Below, piece after piece: positions 1 through 12,591 of a stretch of 64,000 nucleotides of DNA. Position numbers and translations under genes: made by a program. The DNA is from Magnolia sinica. Taxonomy: Eukaryota; Streptophyta; Magnoliopsida; Magnoliales; Magnoliaceae. The notes beneath the pieces are model-generated. The model saw only the letters and a list, made by a program, of their open reading frames with translations, made no database searches and had not been told where the DNA came from. Location of the stretch: NCBI RefSeq assembly GCF_029962835.1, contig NC_080579.1, positions 85,763,959 to 85,827,958 of the forward strand, in the 5' to 3' direction. Each line of letters opens with the position of its first letter. Positions within the stretch are counted from its first letter, which is position 1.

Positions 1-8
1 GGTTCGGG

Positions 9-485
9 AAGCGAATTGCCTACTGACTAAACTGTGGAGCCCACCGTAGATTTTTGTGTCCTATCTACGCCGTCCATCCGTTTTTCCAGCCCATTTTAGG
101 GTATAAGCCCAAAATTGAAGCATATCAAAAGCTCAAGTCGTACACGCCACGGAAAACGGTGTGAATTGAATACCTACCATTGAAAAATTCTTGTGGGCCC
201 GGAAGTTTTGGATCGAACTAATATTTGTGGTTTCCCTTCATCCATGTCTGTGTGTTCTTATTAACAGTTTGGATGACAAATGAACATCACTATAGGCTTA
301 GGAAGTTTTCAACGGTGGACATCATTATAACCACTGTTTCCTATGGTGTGATCCACTTGAGCTTTTCATATGCTTAAGTTTTTGGCTAGCATACTAAAAT
401 GAACTGTTACAACGGATAGACGGCATGGATAATACACATACATCACAATGGGCCCCACAGAGTTTACTCAGTACCCAATTCTCTT
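9..485. mobile_element. MITE with GTGGGCCCCAC-type core
   Basis: The two ends are inverted copies. The left end begins near AAGCGAATTGCCTACTGA, and the right end read on the other strand begins AAGAGAATTGGGTACTGA. Both continue into a CTGTGG-GCCCAC core and then a motif resembling CGCCGTCCATCCGTT. There is no coding capacity. Similar cores recur at 15492, 16965, 26622 and 28110. The exact ends and target duplication are not clear because the window starts only 8 bases upstream. The superfamily is unknown. Confidence 0.6.
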
Positions 486-1766
486 AGGCCGGTTCAACCG
501 TTTCTAACTGCAACCAAGCAACTGGACCGGTCGTATAAAAAACCGGGAAAGCTTGAATAACCAATGGAACCGCGATGATGAGCCGGTCCTCACTCATCGT
601 GGTCTGAACTGGTTTGGGCTCGGTCCGTTTTCTAATATTCGGTGGCAGATATAATCAATCCGGACCGTTGAGTTTCTGTAGTTCCCACTAAACAAATGGT
701 ATGTCAGGCATACCGACCATCCAATAAATATACATTTCAAACTTCCCATTGAATTTGCAGCGTCCAATTCTGATCATCCAGTTTATGGGTATTGATCAAG
801 CCGTTGGGATCCCATGATTGAAACATATAGATCCACAGTGGGGTCATAGATTTGAAGGTTCTGATTGGCGTACGTGCGATGGATACATGCATGAGTATGA
901 TCTACCATGCTCCACCAGAGTATCATCTAAAAAGGGATCCACTTGAATTATGTGACGTACATGCATGGTACATGACATGCAAGAGAGTAATGTAAGGCAT
1001 GCAAGATGGGTGAATCTGCCCCGTGCAGTTGTCCTCATCCTTCTGAAGTAAAAGCTAAGTAGTTCGTTTCGCCTCCATCGCGACTCAAACACCAGAGTAT
1101 GTCACCACTCACTGGACCCCACATTCTCGGATGATCCTATGATTTTGACTGTCCATATTCTTTCTACTAATATAAATAAGATTAAAATTCTATAACCACT
1201 ATTAATTTACTAACCTAACATTTGATTTTTAATGTTGAATGTGAGCCATTAAAATTCCTTTTAATATTTGAAATTCATCTCCAGATAGCTATCCGTTCAG
1301 ATAATTTTCACAAACTGGACGGTTACGATTATCGTAGTAGTCATAAAGTGGGCCCCAGTGGGCTGCGACACACGCTGAATCCTGACCCTCGACATAAAAA
1401 ACTCAAGATAAGAGAGGATCTTTCTTACACAGACGAATTATATGATAGCGTGCTCCTCACCTATTTAAAGTACATAATTATTTAAATTCTGACAAGTGGG
1501 ACCCATTTCTAGATAATCCAAACCATTGATCTATTTTATCCTACGATGCATACACTACTCCTTAAATATTTCCTTGATATCTCAATATCAACCTTTATAT
1601 TTGTTACCAACAAACGGACGGCTAATAGAAGAAAAATAAATGGGGTATGACTTTAAAAGAAGGCCTCGGATCTCATACGAACATTCTCACCTTAAGCTTA
1701 AAGTAGGAATCGACGTGAGAGGCCCGCGTGAAGTTTTAATGATATCCACTAAAAGATGAACATAGT
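486..1766. other. No gene seen
   Basis: AT-rich DNA with scattered short MITE-like words (GTGGGCCCCA near 1350). Open frames here are short and show no recognisable domain or codon pattern. Confidence 0.5.
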
Positions 1767-1778
1767 AGCTGCAAGTCA

Positions 1779-1952
1779 ATGGCAGACTACTGAGTGGAGT
1801 TACCTCGTTTCAACACCTGAGGTCTTGTTATCGATCCCTTGCGGGGGTGGCTAACACGGAGTGTGTGTACTGGCATGGGTGTGTACTAACAAGCTAACCC
1901 AAAATAAATAAATAAATAAATAAAAATAAAAATAAAAAATAAAAAAAGAAGA
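1779..1952 (+). mobile_element. tRNA-derived SINE
   Basis: The element is flanked by a 12-bp direct repeat, AGCTGCAAGTCA, at 1767-1778 and 1953-1964. It has an A-box-like word (ACTGAGTGG) near 1789, a B-box-like word (GTTATCGATCC) near 1828, and an A-rich tail built of AAATA units. Length (~174 bp), tail and long target duplication fit an RNA polymerase III SINE moved by LINE machinery. It resembles the SINEs at 43529 and 43994. Confidence 0.7.
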
Positions 1953-2189
1953 AGCTGCAAGTCAGATTTATGAATTTGGCTTCTACAGTGGGTCTACAAT
2001 CACCTGTGATCTAAAATTCAGGTGGGCCACACAACTGGAATAGTTGTGATGGGTATGTCCACCATTAAACTCCTTCTAGATTGTATGTGGGGGCCAATGT
2101 GTTCTGTATATTCCATCTAATCCCTTGGAAAGTTGCATCCGACTAGGATTGATCGGCACAAAAACAAAAGAAAAAGAAATTTGTTGTTT

Positions 2190-2940
2190 TGAGTTATGAT
2201 TTTATATGTTGTGGCTCACGTTCGTTTCGAATCTAACGAGTTTTAGAGATCCAGAAGAAGAATATGGGGATACACATGATGGACGGATTAGATGTTATTA
2301 AAACATCATGGAGGTCGCTGGCTTTAAGGCATACTTTATTATTTTGAGGCATGATTTTATATGTTGTGGCCCACTTATGTCCTAGATCTACTGAGTTTTA
2401 GAGACCCAGAAGGAGAATACGAGGGGCACACATGATGGATGGATTAGATGTTGTTAAAACATCATGGTGGGTCCCAAGACTCGAGACATGATTTTATAGT
2501 TTATGCATGATTTTATTTGTGGCCCAAACACGTTTCAGATCTACTGAATTTTAGGAACACTCAGGGAAGAATTCGAGGGACATACACGATGGACGGATTA
2601 GATGTTATTAAAACATTGGTGGGCCCCATGCCTCAAGACATGATTTTATTGTTTTGTGGCATGATTTTATGTGTTGTGGCCCACATACCTTTTGGATCTA
2701 CTCAGTTTTAGGGACTCATAAAAAGAATAGGGGCGCACATGATTAACAGATTAGATGTTAGTAAAACATCACGGTGGGCCCCACGCCTCAAGACATGATT
2801 TTATTGTTTTGTTGCATGATTTTACATGTTGTGGCCAACCTACGTTTCTGATCTAGTGAATTTTAGAGATCCAGATGAAGAATACGAGGGCACACACGAT
2901 GGATGGATTAGATGTTTCATGGTGGGCCCCACTCAATTTA
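2190..2940. repeat. ~150-bp tandem repeat, about five units
   Basis: Units begin near 2194, 2341, 2501, 2650 and 2808. Each contains GCATGATTTTATATGTTGTGG, then a GATCTACTGAGTTTTAG-like word, then GATGGATGGATTAGATGTT, ending with CATGGTGGGCCCCA. Units differ by substitutions and small gaps, so the array is not recent. The last part of each unit contains the MITE core found elsewhere in the window. Confidence 0.75.
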
Positions 2941-3180
2941 TGAGAAACGTTTGTATTGGATTCACCCTTAAAAAAATCCCAAACTTATCCTGTGTGATTT
3001 GTACCCTAACTGATAAAAGGCCAAAAAAAAAAACACGATGGTATCTTCAAATCTAAGTAGATTTGCGGGTACTTCTCCAACCACACTGGTAGTCAACGGA
3101 CCAATGGTCAGGATTACCCAGTCAGTGGGCCCTACTTGTCAGCAGGAAAAGAGAGACATGTATAGTGGCAAAAGGTGTGG
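2941..3180. other. No gene seen
   Basis: Spacer between the minisatellite and the CT-rich leader-like region. Nothing recognisable apart from a short GTGGGCCC word. Confidence 0.4.
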
Positions 3181-3590
3181 GCCATGCATCATGTAATTCC
3201 TCCCCTCTCTCATCTGTCCCACTGACCTCTCGCTCTCTCTTTAAAACAGTATTATCTCATCCTCTCTTTCTTCCTTTCTTTTTGTCTCAGTTGTTTTTCG
3301 CCCACACCCTTTTCTGACGTTTCTGACGTCCCACCATCTTCTCCTACCTTTGCTTTCCCATAATTATACATCACTCCCTCTCTCTCTCCTTCCTTTTATC
3401 AACCAACCTCCCTTCACTTGCTTTCTCACCCAAAAACAACATCACCCCACAAAACCCATTTCTCAGTTTTCTCTTCTGATTACAGACAAACCCACAAACA
3501 CCATTGCAATGACTCGAATTCAAAAGTGGTATGAAAAATGCAAGCTTCATTCACTTCCCTCCTTTGTTTTTCTACTTCTCTATGCATGTA
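3180..3590 (+). promoter_or_regulatory. CT-rich leader-like region, possibly 5' part of the zinc-finger gene
   Basis: A pyrimidine-rich stretch (CTCTCT, TTCCTTTCTTT) follows TTTAAAAC at about 3240, and TGACG words occur near 3315-3330. This composition is typical of plant promoters and 5' leaders. Downstream comes long T-rich, intron-like DNA. The only convincing gene on this strand nearby is the C2H2 gene at 6434, so this may be its transcribed leader with a long leader intron. The link is inference; cDNA would decide. Confidence 0.3.
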
Positions 3591-6433
3591 TGCTTTGAGC
3601 TTTGCTTGTTTGATGATGGTGATGATGAATGGATTGGATTGCTCATATATGAGGTTGTATTGGGTCTTTTATGATTTTGGTTTTGGATGCCTTTTTGTCT
3701 TGATTATCAATGGTGTTTGGGTTGTTTTCATTTTGAATTTTTTGTGGGTTTCTTTTCTATTGTGTTTTTCACCCTTCTTCAATGATTATAATTTGATTGG
3801 TTTGCATGATTTTTTTTTTTGTTGGGTTTTTTTTTTTTTTTTTGGATGATTTCATCTTGTGGTATTAATGGTGTTTGTGGGTTTTTTGTTATGAATTTTT
3901 TCCTTGGTGTTTTTATTTTTACTTTTATTTTGATTTTTTTAACTTTTGGGCATATTGGGTTTTGATTTGTAGTGTTTGGTGTTTAGAGTTTCTGATTGAG
4001 ATGCTGGTGAAATATGTGGAAAGTAATGGGGGAAGCAGAAGGCGAACGGTTGAAATTTTGATCGATATCGGGTGGGATTGAAGGATGAAGCATCACATGT
4101 TGTTTTCTATGGGTTTTTCTTCTTGTGTGCTTCTCTAACAGGGGTGGTTTGGAATGTTGTGACAGTTACAAGCTGCTCTGTTCTTGTGTTTGTGGTAAGA
4201 TTAGTTCTTTCAAGGTGCATTCGAAGCGTGTTTTCGCTCTTTTTCTAGTGGTATTTGATGGATTAGCTATAAGAAACTGATAATCTGTATGTTGATATTT
4301 CTTTGCTTTTGTGAAGATTAAACATAGAGGATAAGTAATTGCATATGGGGTCAGATCACAAACGCGTGCGAGATTACGAACATTCATCTGGCAGGCCCCA
4401 CCATGTGTGGGCTGTTATCCAGGAAACTAAGTCTGTTGGATGGTCATAACTGATCAATTTGAGGGGAAAAATGTCCACATCTTATTAAGGGCCCTGCGTC
4501 CGGTTTTCGGGAGTGGGGCCCTCTTGATGAACTGTCTGGAATTCCAAATCTTGCATGCATCTGCAATTTGACCTTACAATAAGTCTCTGCAATTCACTTC
4601 CTCTTCTTCTTCGTTGGGAGTTTTGATGTATGATTTTCAGACCACATTTCAGCTGCATTTGCATCAGGAATTCAAATCACGTCTGTTTGATTGAAACCAT
4701 TGTGGCTGAAGATTTTGCTATGATCTTAAGATTTTTGTGAACAGCCATTTTTGGATGTCCAGTGTATTGTGGATCCAAATGCCAATGTAAGGAGAGTCGA
4801 TCTCGGGCCATGCTTGGGAGAGTAGGTACACTACCAACTTGGCTACTGAGCTGGTTGTGAATCCTTAAACCAAACATAGGTATAGCATCCTCAGTTATTC
4901 AGTTTGTATAAGGCCCATGATGATCCAAACCATCAATCTGATGGAACCAAGGATCTTATAAATATCTCTATATCAAGAATTTTCAAAGCTGGGCCCTGTT
5001 TTTGGTGATCCAAACCATTAACCTGATGACACCAATGATCTTAGAAATATCTCTATCTCAAGGATTTTTTCAAGTCGACTGTTTAAAAGGAGTTGCAAGT
5101 GGCCCACATTCAACTTACAGATGACTCATCTGATGAGGGGACTGGTCTGGTTTTCAGCTTGGATATTTATATGGTGGGGCCTGCCTAATGCATGGGTTGG
5201 ATGTCCCACACTGCTTGTGGAGGTTTGTGTTGGCTTAGAGAAGAATATGGTTTTTCTTTTTAGGCATGTTTCCACTGTAGACTTTTTTCCTTTTGGTAAA
5301 GAAGAGGGTTGTCCATCAGCATCTGAATTGATCTTTCCTCTCCCTTCCACCAGATTTTGTTCAGTCTGGCCAAATGTCAGGTGAGTTAGGTGGTAAGTTG
5401 CATCCTAGTTTGAGGTAGTTCACACCCACACATTGTTAGTAGTGTTTGGATGTAGTATTGAATTGAATTGCAATCATTAGTCTAATAGTGGAAATGACCA
5501 AATTGTAAATTCAAATTGGACCCAAAAGAACCAGAAATGCAATATGGGTTCCTACGAAATATCATTAACTTAACGCAACCTTTTGTGATCAGTTTGAATG
5601 ATTCCCATGGTAGTAGGAATGTTCTTGTAAAAATAGAGAGAGAGAGGGAGGACAGCTTAGATTTCGCCCACAAAAGCCCACATATTCTCTCCCAACTTCC
5701 TTGCTTCCTCATCTCTCCCTGTTGGTGCATGTCCCACACCCCTTGTATCTATAAAAAAAGGTTTCTTTCTATATGATTGTTGTTCCAATTAACCTTTGAA
5801 GGTTTCCTTATTTTCAATCTTTGGACTAAAATCTCAACTTCTTCATGACCTAAGTCTGATCTTTTTATTCAATTGATTTTAAGAATGGATGTATAGCCGA
5901 CCTCTTTTGATTAGTAGCACCCATTTTTTTCTCCTTTGGTATTAGAATACTATTAGTAAAATTCTAATACATACCAAAAAGTAGGATAATGGGGTGTATT
6001 TACTAATCGCGTGCATATGTCATTTTCCTGAATTCTTACAAGAATTGGACATTTTTGAAAGCGGGCGGATATCCACATCAGAGATAAGAATGTCATCAGT
6101 ATATACAATGAAGAAAGACTGTTTTGTTGGATTGTTTCTGTCCATAATTTTCTTGAAGTGGGAAGGCACATTAGACAGAATGGCATCAGATTCCACTCAA
6201 ATGGTCCATGGAGACCAATCCAACTACTCTTTGTCATCACCGTTTATCTCGTGTTAATCTATTGTGCGGTGTCTTTTCATTTTACAGAACTTCCAACTCA
6301 CCCAATTTCTGTTTTGTTGTGGTTCTCTTATCTGCAGGTAAGGAGCAGGACCGTTCTCGGCAGTCGGCTGTCCGGACCAGCTCTTTTCCTTATTCTGGCA
6401 CTTAGGATATCTCTTAATCTTCCCCACCCAAAC
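3591..6433 (+). other. Intergenic or leader-intron DNA upstream of the zinc-finger gene
   Basis: T-rich sequence with no supported coding exon. Possible intron acceptors occur just before the gene (CATTTTACAG near 6288 and TTATCTGCAG near 6345). These would suit a leader intron ending shortly before the start codon. Short GTGGGGCC words are MITE relics. Confidence 0.35.
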
Positions 6434-7183
6434 ATGAAACCATCCAACTCTAATTTTGATGCAGGTGCATCCGAAGATGAATCTGAAATCAGTAGTCAAG
6501 TCGCTTCCAACATCTCTACCCAAGAAACATCCCCAGATCCCCCGGTGGGCCCCACCATCACCTCCCCTACAAATCTCACCGGTCTTCGTCCTACCGATGA
6601 GACAGTCTCTCTCGACTTGACGCTCAGCTGCAATGGCCCATACAATGAAGCGGGCCACAAGGAATCAGCGGGATTCTCATTATCGAGCACAAGCGAGAGC
6701 AGCAGCGACGCTCGCCCTTCCTCGGCCGTCCCAAGAGTGTTCTCATGCAACTACTGCCAGCGCAAATTCTTCAGCTCTCAGGCTTTGGGGGGCCACCAGA
6801 ACGCACATAAGAGGGAACGGACACTGGCGAAGCGGGCCATGAGGCTCGACATGTTCTCAGAGAAGTACGCCGACCTGGCGTCGCTCCCCCTGCATGGTTC
6901 CGTTTGCCGATCTCTAGGCATAAAAGCTCACTCCATGGTGCACAATAGCACATTGGAGAGGTTCAACATGAGAGGCGGTGCAAGGTTCGAACATGGGTTT
7001 CTCGGGCTGCCGGTTTTCGCCGAAGATGAGGACATGGGCTTGTTTTGGCCGGGCAGTTTTAGACAGATAGCCGACGTGGGTCCTAGTTTTGAACTCGTGG
7101 AGAATTCAAATTTGAATTTTGTAGCTGTTGCACCACCTGCAGAGGAGGATTTGTCGGCCCCAGATCTTACATTGAGACTTTGA
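6434..7183 (+). CDS. C2H2 zinc-finger transcriptional repressor with two EAR motifs
   Basis: This 249-residue protein has one plant-type C2H2 finger, C105-x2-C108-x12-H121-x3-H125, with the plant QALGGH motif at 116-121. An EAR-type repression motif, LDLTL, lies at 60-64, and a second, DLTLRL, ends the protein at 244-249. Between finger and C-terminus is a basic stretch ([12 protein letters not shown]) that could contact DNA or direct nuclear import. The layout matches the single-finger ZFP1/3/4/7 group of Arabidopsis, nuclear repressors thought to recruit TOPLESS-type co-repressors. I chose the start at 6434 because the acidic serine-rich N-terminus begins there as in relatives. The frame is open 276 bases further upstream, but that part lacks family resemblance and contains acceptor-like sites. 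No introns are needed. Family assignment is firm; the exact ortholog is not. Confidence 0.88.
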   Translation: MKPSNSNFDAGASEDESEISSQVASNISTQETSPDPPVGPTITSPTNLTGLRPTDETVSLDLTLSCNGPYNEAGHKESAGFSLSSTSESSSDARPSSAVPRVFSCNYCQRKFFSSQALGGHQNAHKRERTLAKRAMRLDMFSEKYADLASLPLHGSVCRSLGIKAHSMVHNSTLERFNMRGGARFEHGFLGLPVFAEDEDMGLFWPGSFRQIADVGPSFELVENSNLNFVAVAPPAEEDLSAPDLTLRL

Positions 7184-8047
7184 GAGGTTTCTTTCTTCCT
7201 TCTCATAAATGTTGTTGCCATATCATTTTCTGTACAGTAACATGTCCACACACCACTACGTCGTACTTGTGTATCGTGATCAGTACCGTTGATTTCGTGG
7301 GCCACCATGCAGAAGGATCATGTCCCAAAAACCCAAGTGACCAAACTGTGGTAACCGCTCGATCAGTGGCCTGGCTGGAAAGGACATGATTGACTCAATA
7401 AGTGAGCAAAAAACAGCAACAACCAGATTATCAGAGCTATCCAATCACTACTGTCTCAGATAGCCCACCCATTTGGTGGCCTACCAGATCAACGAATCTC
7501 ATCACTGCACACGTTTGCCATGTGTATGGTGGGCCGTGGTAACGGCATTTTTCACCGGGAGAGATGTGAGGGAACATTGAGCTATGGATGTGAAATTTTT
7601 TTTTTTTTTTTTTTTTTGTGGCTAATTTCAATGTTTTCAGTGTTAGCTTATCATAGTTTCTGCTTGTTGTAAGGTGGAAAATATCTGGTGATTATAATGC
7701 TAATGAATGTTGATTTTTCTCCGTCCGTCGGGAAGTGTTTGATTGAACTGTCGAATTGGATTGTGATAGTTAGTCTTATAGAGTGGGAATAACCCAATTG
7801 CAAATGTGTTCCTTAGCATTCGCATCGATTGTCTCGGCTCCGAATGATGATTATGTAGATTTCAATTTGGACCCAAATGAAACAGAATGCAATTTCAATT
7901 TGAAGGCTAGTTGTGGCATCCAAACGCAACCTTAATTAAACTGGTTATTCATAATTCAATTTACTTGCACATCCAAATGCACTCTTAACTTGTCGAGAAT
8001 TTTTGTAGATGGATCAGCTAGGATCTTTGGATGGGGTGGGCTACACT
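7184..8047. other. 3' flank of the zinc-finger gene; no further gene seen
   Basis: Holds the probable 3' UTR, a T-run at ~7597-7616 and short MITE-like words. No second gene or clear terminator structure is visible. Confidence 0.45.
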
Positions 8048-8686
8048 TGACGCAGGGATGAATGTGATGAGGTCGATCATCGTCTTCCTCAAGGATTACT
8101 TCTCCGAATCCACATAGCTTTTCTGGACTCCTCACCGAGATTCCTAGAATCCATCATAAAAATAGAAAAGAATAGAAATAAATTCTAATAAATTTGAAAA
8201 TAGATTGATTGATGATAAAAATGAAATTACAACTCTTTAAATAGTAATCTTAGACCTAGGTCATGATTTCTACGGGACTTCATGGTTTTCAGCCAAAAAT
8301 AGTAAGTGTCCAATTTAGCCTAATCACTTTATTCTCGTAATTTGTCTAAGCCCTTTTTATGTTGGGCATGACTCCTGAAGCTCAAAGGTAAAGATTTATG
8401 ATCCAACTAAAACTTACCATAAATAGTAAAAACGAAATTAAAATGGACTTTCGACTGTCAATTTGATGGAATCTCGCAAATTTGGCATCGGCAACCTGGC
8501 TTAGCGAGTTGGGTGACTAAAGTAGCTTCTCCTACCCCAAAATCATATATGGTATGTCAAATAACTAATTCCGGTTTGCAAGATATACCTGTTTTAGGGC
8601 TTTGATGATCCTGATTACTTCTCCTCCGATCAGGCCTTCTCTAGTACATCTTGGACATGAAAGTGTCCGTGACCGGCTCTTCATCA
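8048..8686 (-). mobile_element. Solo LTR of the GEX1-interrupting Ty3/Gypsy family
   Basis: It starts TGACGCAGGGATGA and ends CTCTTCATCA, and aligns along its length with the LTRs at 32084 and 37312. No internal region, primer site or coding sequence adjoins it, so it is probably a solo LTR left by LTR-LTR recombination. The flanking bases (ACACT and ACTAT) are not a clean target duplication, which suggests age. Orientation is inferred from the intact element. Confidence 0.8.
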
Positions 8687-9601
8687 ACTATGTATGACCC
8701 ATTGCAGGAAAGATGCACACAGGAAATGCAGTTATAGTGCATGCATATCTTCTGTTGTGTTTCCTGTTCCATGGATTTACGTAAGGCCCTGCTGTGGTTC
8801 AAAGGTCTATTAAACAGATGCTATCATTGTTCAATTACAGTTGTTCTTGCACCATGGGCCAGTGGACCAGTCATGGTGGGGCCCAAAGTTGGATGGTCCA
8901 TAATCCCACAGCCAATACAGCTATATGTTTCATATAGTAGGGGTGGGAATGGGCCAGGTTGACATTCAAATGGCCTGACCCACTTCTAAATGGGTGTGGG
9001 TTGGGGTTGGTTATAAAATGTGGCCCATGCAAGCAAAATGGGGTATGCCCGGATTAAACCGTACCTAGCCTGACTCGACCCCACGGCCCATATTAGATTA
9101 TCAATGGACTGGGCCAGATGACTTGACTCAAAGGCTATAGACGAATACATTTATGATGCATTTATCTCTGTATGTATCCACTACTTCAGCTGAGTTGGTT
9201 TTATGTTTAGCCCATATTCCATTTTAAAAACTGAGTTAAGTCGCGATGGATTGGTTGAATCTGTGCTGATTACAGCTTATTAAGTTAGGTTGTGTTGATG
9301 TGTTGGGTTGGGACATAGGATAATGGGTAGTTGGTCGGGTTTGGGTTAGAACTTTTGGCCCATTTAGTAAACGGTTGGGATTGGGCTGATCCATCCTTGA
9401 CTCAAAACTCTAAACTTTGGGTTTGGGTCGAGCCTCAAGGTTGTGGGTTGGATACATGTCTGGGATTGGGATTGATGGTTAATGGGCAAGGCTCTTGCAT
9501 TTATGAAAGGTCCAAAAGTAGGCCCACCCGGTGCGGGTCATTTAAAACTTGTGGGCCAGGTGTTTGGATAATGGGCGTGGCCCGCTTGAGCCGTAATCCT
9601 T
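8687..9601. other. No gene; repeat relics
   Basis: From about 8938 the sequence is dominated by words such as GGGTTGGG and GGCCCGACCC after TAGGGGTGGGAATGGG. This looks like a decayed hAT-like terminal region. I could not pair its ends. Confidence 0.35.
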
Positions 9602-9609
9602 ACCTTATG

Positions 9610-10155
9610 TATGGGTGTACATGAACGGAGCTAGCTTGGTTAGCTCGCTCGACTCGACTGGAAAAAGCTCAATTCGACTCGCTTCGAAGCTGAGTTCGAG
9701 CCAAGTCGAGCTGATATTTTAAGCCCGAAAATGAGTTCGAGCTAACCCAGCTAGAATCGAACTTGGATCGAACCAGTTTGGTAGCTCGGTTACTTTGATA
9801 TTGATGTTGCTCACCAAATGTTTGATGAAATGACTCAAAGAAGTGTGGCTGGTGGCAAGGAAGGTATGTATATGAAACCAACACCCTTTTTTTCTTATTT
9901 TTATGTTTCTTAGAAGGTGTTTGATAAAATACCTGTAAAACCATTGCTGCTGTCTCAAATACAGTGAGATTTTGAAGGTGCAGTCCAGGTGTTATTGAAA
10001 ATGCCTCGATGACAAACTCGGCTTAATCTTGGCTCAAACTCAGCCCGAGCTGCTGACCAAACCGAGCCGAGCTGGCCAGTCAGGCTCGAGGACCGAGCTG
10101 AGCCGAGTTCGAGCTGAGGACAACTCGACTTGATTTGACTCAATGTACACCCCTA
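9610..10155. mobile_element. hAT-type MITE with 8-bp target duplication
   Basis: The termini are TATGGGTGTACA and TGTACACCCCTA. The 8-bp sequence ACCTTATG flanks both sides exactly (9602-9609 and 10156-10163), the hallmark of hAT insertion. Both subterminal regions are packed with GAGCTCGA/CGACTCG words. A central segment at about 9789-9870 is shared with the copies at 43072 and 45119. No transposase is encoded. Confidence 0.88.
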
Positions 10156-10163
10156 ACCTTATG

Positions 10164-11727
10164 GGCAGTAGTGGGCCTGTCCTCAGGTCAGCTCATGGGC
10201 TAGGGCCAATTTGATATAATTGGAAGTAAAGATCCATAAACACCTAGCTCTCCTTGTGAAAAATTTCGTTCACATTATAGGGTGGTCAAGAGACCACAAT
10301 CATCTAGCGGAAATAACCCAAATTTTGGGGGGTCCCAGGTTAACTTTTGTGGAACCCATTTAGAATTCAGGTCGGGTTCAGGTCCACCATTTTGGACTCC
10401 AGCCCTCACAAAGTATTGCATGTTGTAGTGCTCTTAGTCGCCCGGTTCACTTCCAATCAATTGATCTGATCTGTCAAGGGATTTAGACGGAGCTGGTGCA
10501 CCCACAAGCCTATTCAAGTCTGAGCTGGATGAGTCTTCCAATTTTGATACTTGCAATCAATCCTACTAATGTAATTTACCAAAGCTTTGTACAAGGAACT
10601 ATCAATGACCCATTCACACACTTAAGCGAAGTAGAAAAGCAGACTAACATACATAAGTTGGACGTAATGGTAGATACTGTCTATATTGATACCATGTTAG
10701 TCCCCTCACATGAGATGACCATCAATCCACATTAATACATGTCCCCTCACATGAGATGACCATCAATCCGCATTAATACATGTCATAGAAATGCTCTAGA
10801 ATCTTCATAGTCATGGCTAGAGAAATGAGAACTATGGATCAAAACTCTACCTGGTTAGCCAACCATTGTGTCCAATCGCAATTGATTAAGAGCATTAGAT
10901 GAGTCTCTCAAACCCACAAAAATGACTTGTTCCCTAAGAATTTATCAAGAAAATAATAGAGTGCATCATGTCATCAATCAAGGTTTAATAATATTGAATT
11001 TTCAAGGCACAACCCCAAAAGTGTTATCTTTCCTTATGTGGTTGGGAATTAACTACTCTGGTAAGTAATATAGGACGTGGAACAAGCATGTGCCTATCAC
11101 AAATGGAATCAGAAGAAGTCCAAAAAAGAAAAATCAACAAAGTTTCAACATAGTTTGATCAATCGAGGACGATCGAGTAGACCAATCGAGTCAATTAATT
11201 GATCGATCGAAATTCGGATTCAGATGAAAAGCTTGCTGGACAATTTTTACTCAGTTCGATCGATCGATTAGAACAAATTCAATTTTATGGGTTTTATTCT
11301 CTGGATGTTTTGTGCCATTCCGATTGACCAATCGATTGATCAACTGATTGACCGATCGAAAGGTCATATTGCTCAATTCCCAAAATAACAAATATGCTTA
11401 ACTTTTGCTGAAGTTTACTATGGAGAGATAAGAGAAATTTTTCATTTTGCGTATACGAAAAGGTTATCGACATTCTAATTGATTGCCATGGTTGTTCCAA
11501 TATTGGATGGTACAAATCATATGGTCATGTTGGAGTTTACACACAAGTGATTTAAATGGAAAATCTTTTCATTTATGTAAAATTAAGGATAAAAACATTA
11601 TTTCATATAACCAGTTATTTTTCTGTTTTAAAAGTCAACTTTAACGGAAGTTAATCACATAGTGTTTGATGGCTATACATGACAAAGGAAAGGATTTATT
11701 TAGTAAAAAGGAAGGGTGATATATATG
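10164..11727. other. No gene seen
   Basis: AT-rich sequence. A patch at about 11150-11360 is dense in GATCGATCGA words. The only other structure noticed is the 41-bp duplication listed separately. Confidence 0.4.
10700..10781. repeat. Recent 41-bp tandem duplication
   Basis: Two adjacent 41-bp units (10700-10740 and 10741-10781), starting GTCCCCTCACATGAG, differ at one base. Confidence 0.9.
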
Positions 11728-12230
11728 GGAAATGGTACTATGAGGTTGAGCTCTGTGGTGTCGAACATATACCCCATCACTCAAATGCACCATTCCATGG
11801 TGGGACACGGGCTTAAAAATCAAGTCAATCCATGACTTTGGTGGGCTACACCACATACAATAGTTGAGAGGGGTTACCCTCCCATTAAAACATTCATAAT
11901 CAGTTATTGGGCCCACTGAGATGTGGTTCACAAATCCAGTCCATCCATTGTGTGTGTCCCACTTGGATGAGGGGTCAAATCAAGTTTCAGCCACATTCAA
12001 AACTCAGGTGGGACCCACCAAGTTCTTTTATATGCTTTGGGCGTGTCTTTAGATTGTTTTAGATGGTATGGCTCACTTGAGTTCCGTATGCGACTGATTT
12101 TTGGGATATTCCATAAACTAAAGGGGACCTATCAAATGCACGGTGTTGATGTTCAACACATCATGGTGGGGACCACACAGATGGACCTCATGGGAACTTC
12201 CCATGAGATCAACCTCATAGTTCCATTTCC
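11728..12230. mobile_element. TA-flanked MITE, diverged copy
   Basis: The ends are inverted: GGAAATGGTACTATGAGGTT on the left and the same on the right with one mismatch. The body aligns with the element at 29395-29941, including a CAAGTCAATCC word, the CATCAAATGCACGG word and a terminal GTGGGG-CCACA core. It is preceded by an ATATAT run. The following GTGCGC and CA microsatellite is outside it. Confidence 0.75.
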
Positions 12231-12252
12231 GTGCGCGTGCGCGCACACACAG

Positions 12253-12254
<2 letters not shown>

Positions 12255-12284
<30 letters not shown>
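12255..12284. repeat. (AC)n microsatellite
   Basis: Uninterrupted AC dinucleotide run just outside the right end of the MITE at 11728-12230. Confidence 0.9.
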
Positions 12285-12286
<2 letters not shown>

Positions 12287-12591
12287 CTGGTGGGCCATAG
12301 CAAAGAGAGATGCAAATAAAGGGAGGAAACTGTTTTCCTTTGCTATCGCCCATCAAAATTTTAGATCAAGGTAAAATTTTGAGCTTGGGGTTTCATGGGG
12401 TGCTGCATCACGTGAATCATTCAAATTTAGGGCTCACATGACGTGTGATGAGTTATCAAAAAGTTGTCACAACAACTAGTGAGAACTGGTGCACAGCTGA
12501 ACATTGGGCTATAGGTACGGTACATCATGCCATAGTTGTAATGCAGTCCATAGCCTCAATTTGAATGGTTTGGATGGCTGTGAGAGTGGGT

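Noticed and set aside
3538-4081. Phe/Trp-rich frames (FFFCWVFFFFF)
   Set aside because: Product of T-rich, intron-like DNA.
6254-6658. 134-codon frame antisense to the zinc-finger gene
   Set aside because: Shadow of the real gene; no domain or signal.
8048-8691. Claim of a clean target duplication for the solo LTR
   Set aside because: ACACT and ACTAT do not match; I left the duplication unassigned.
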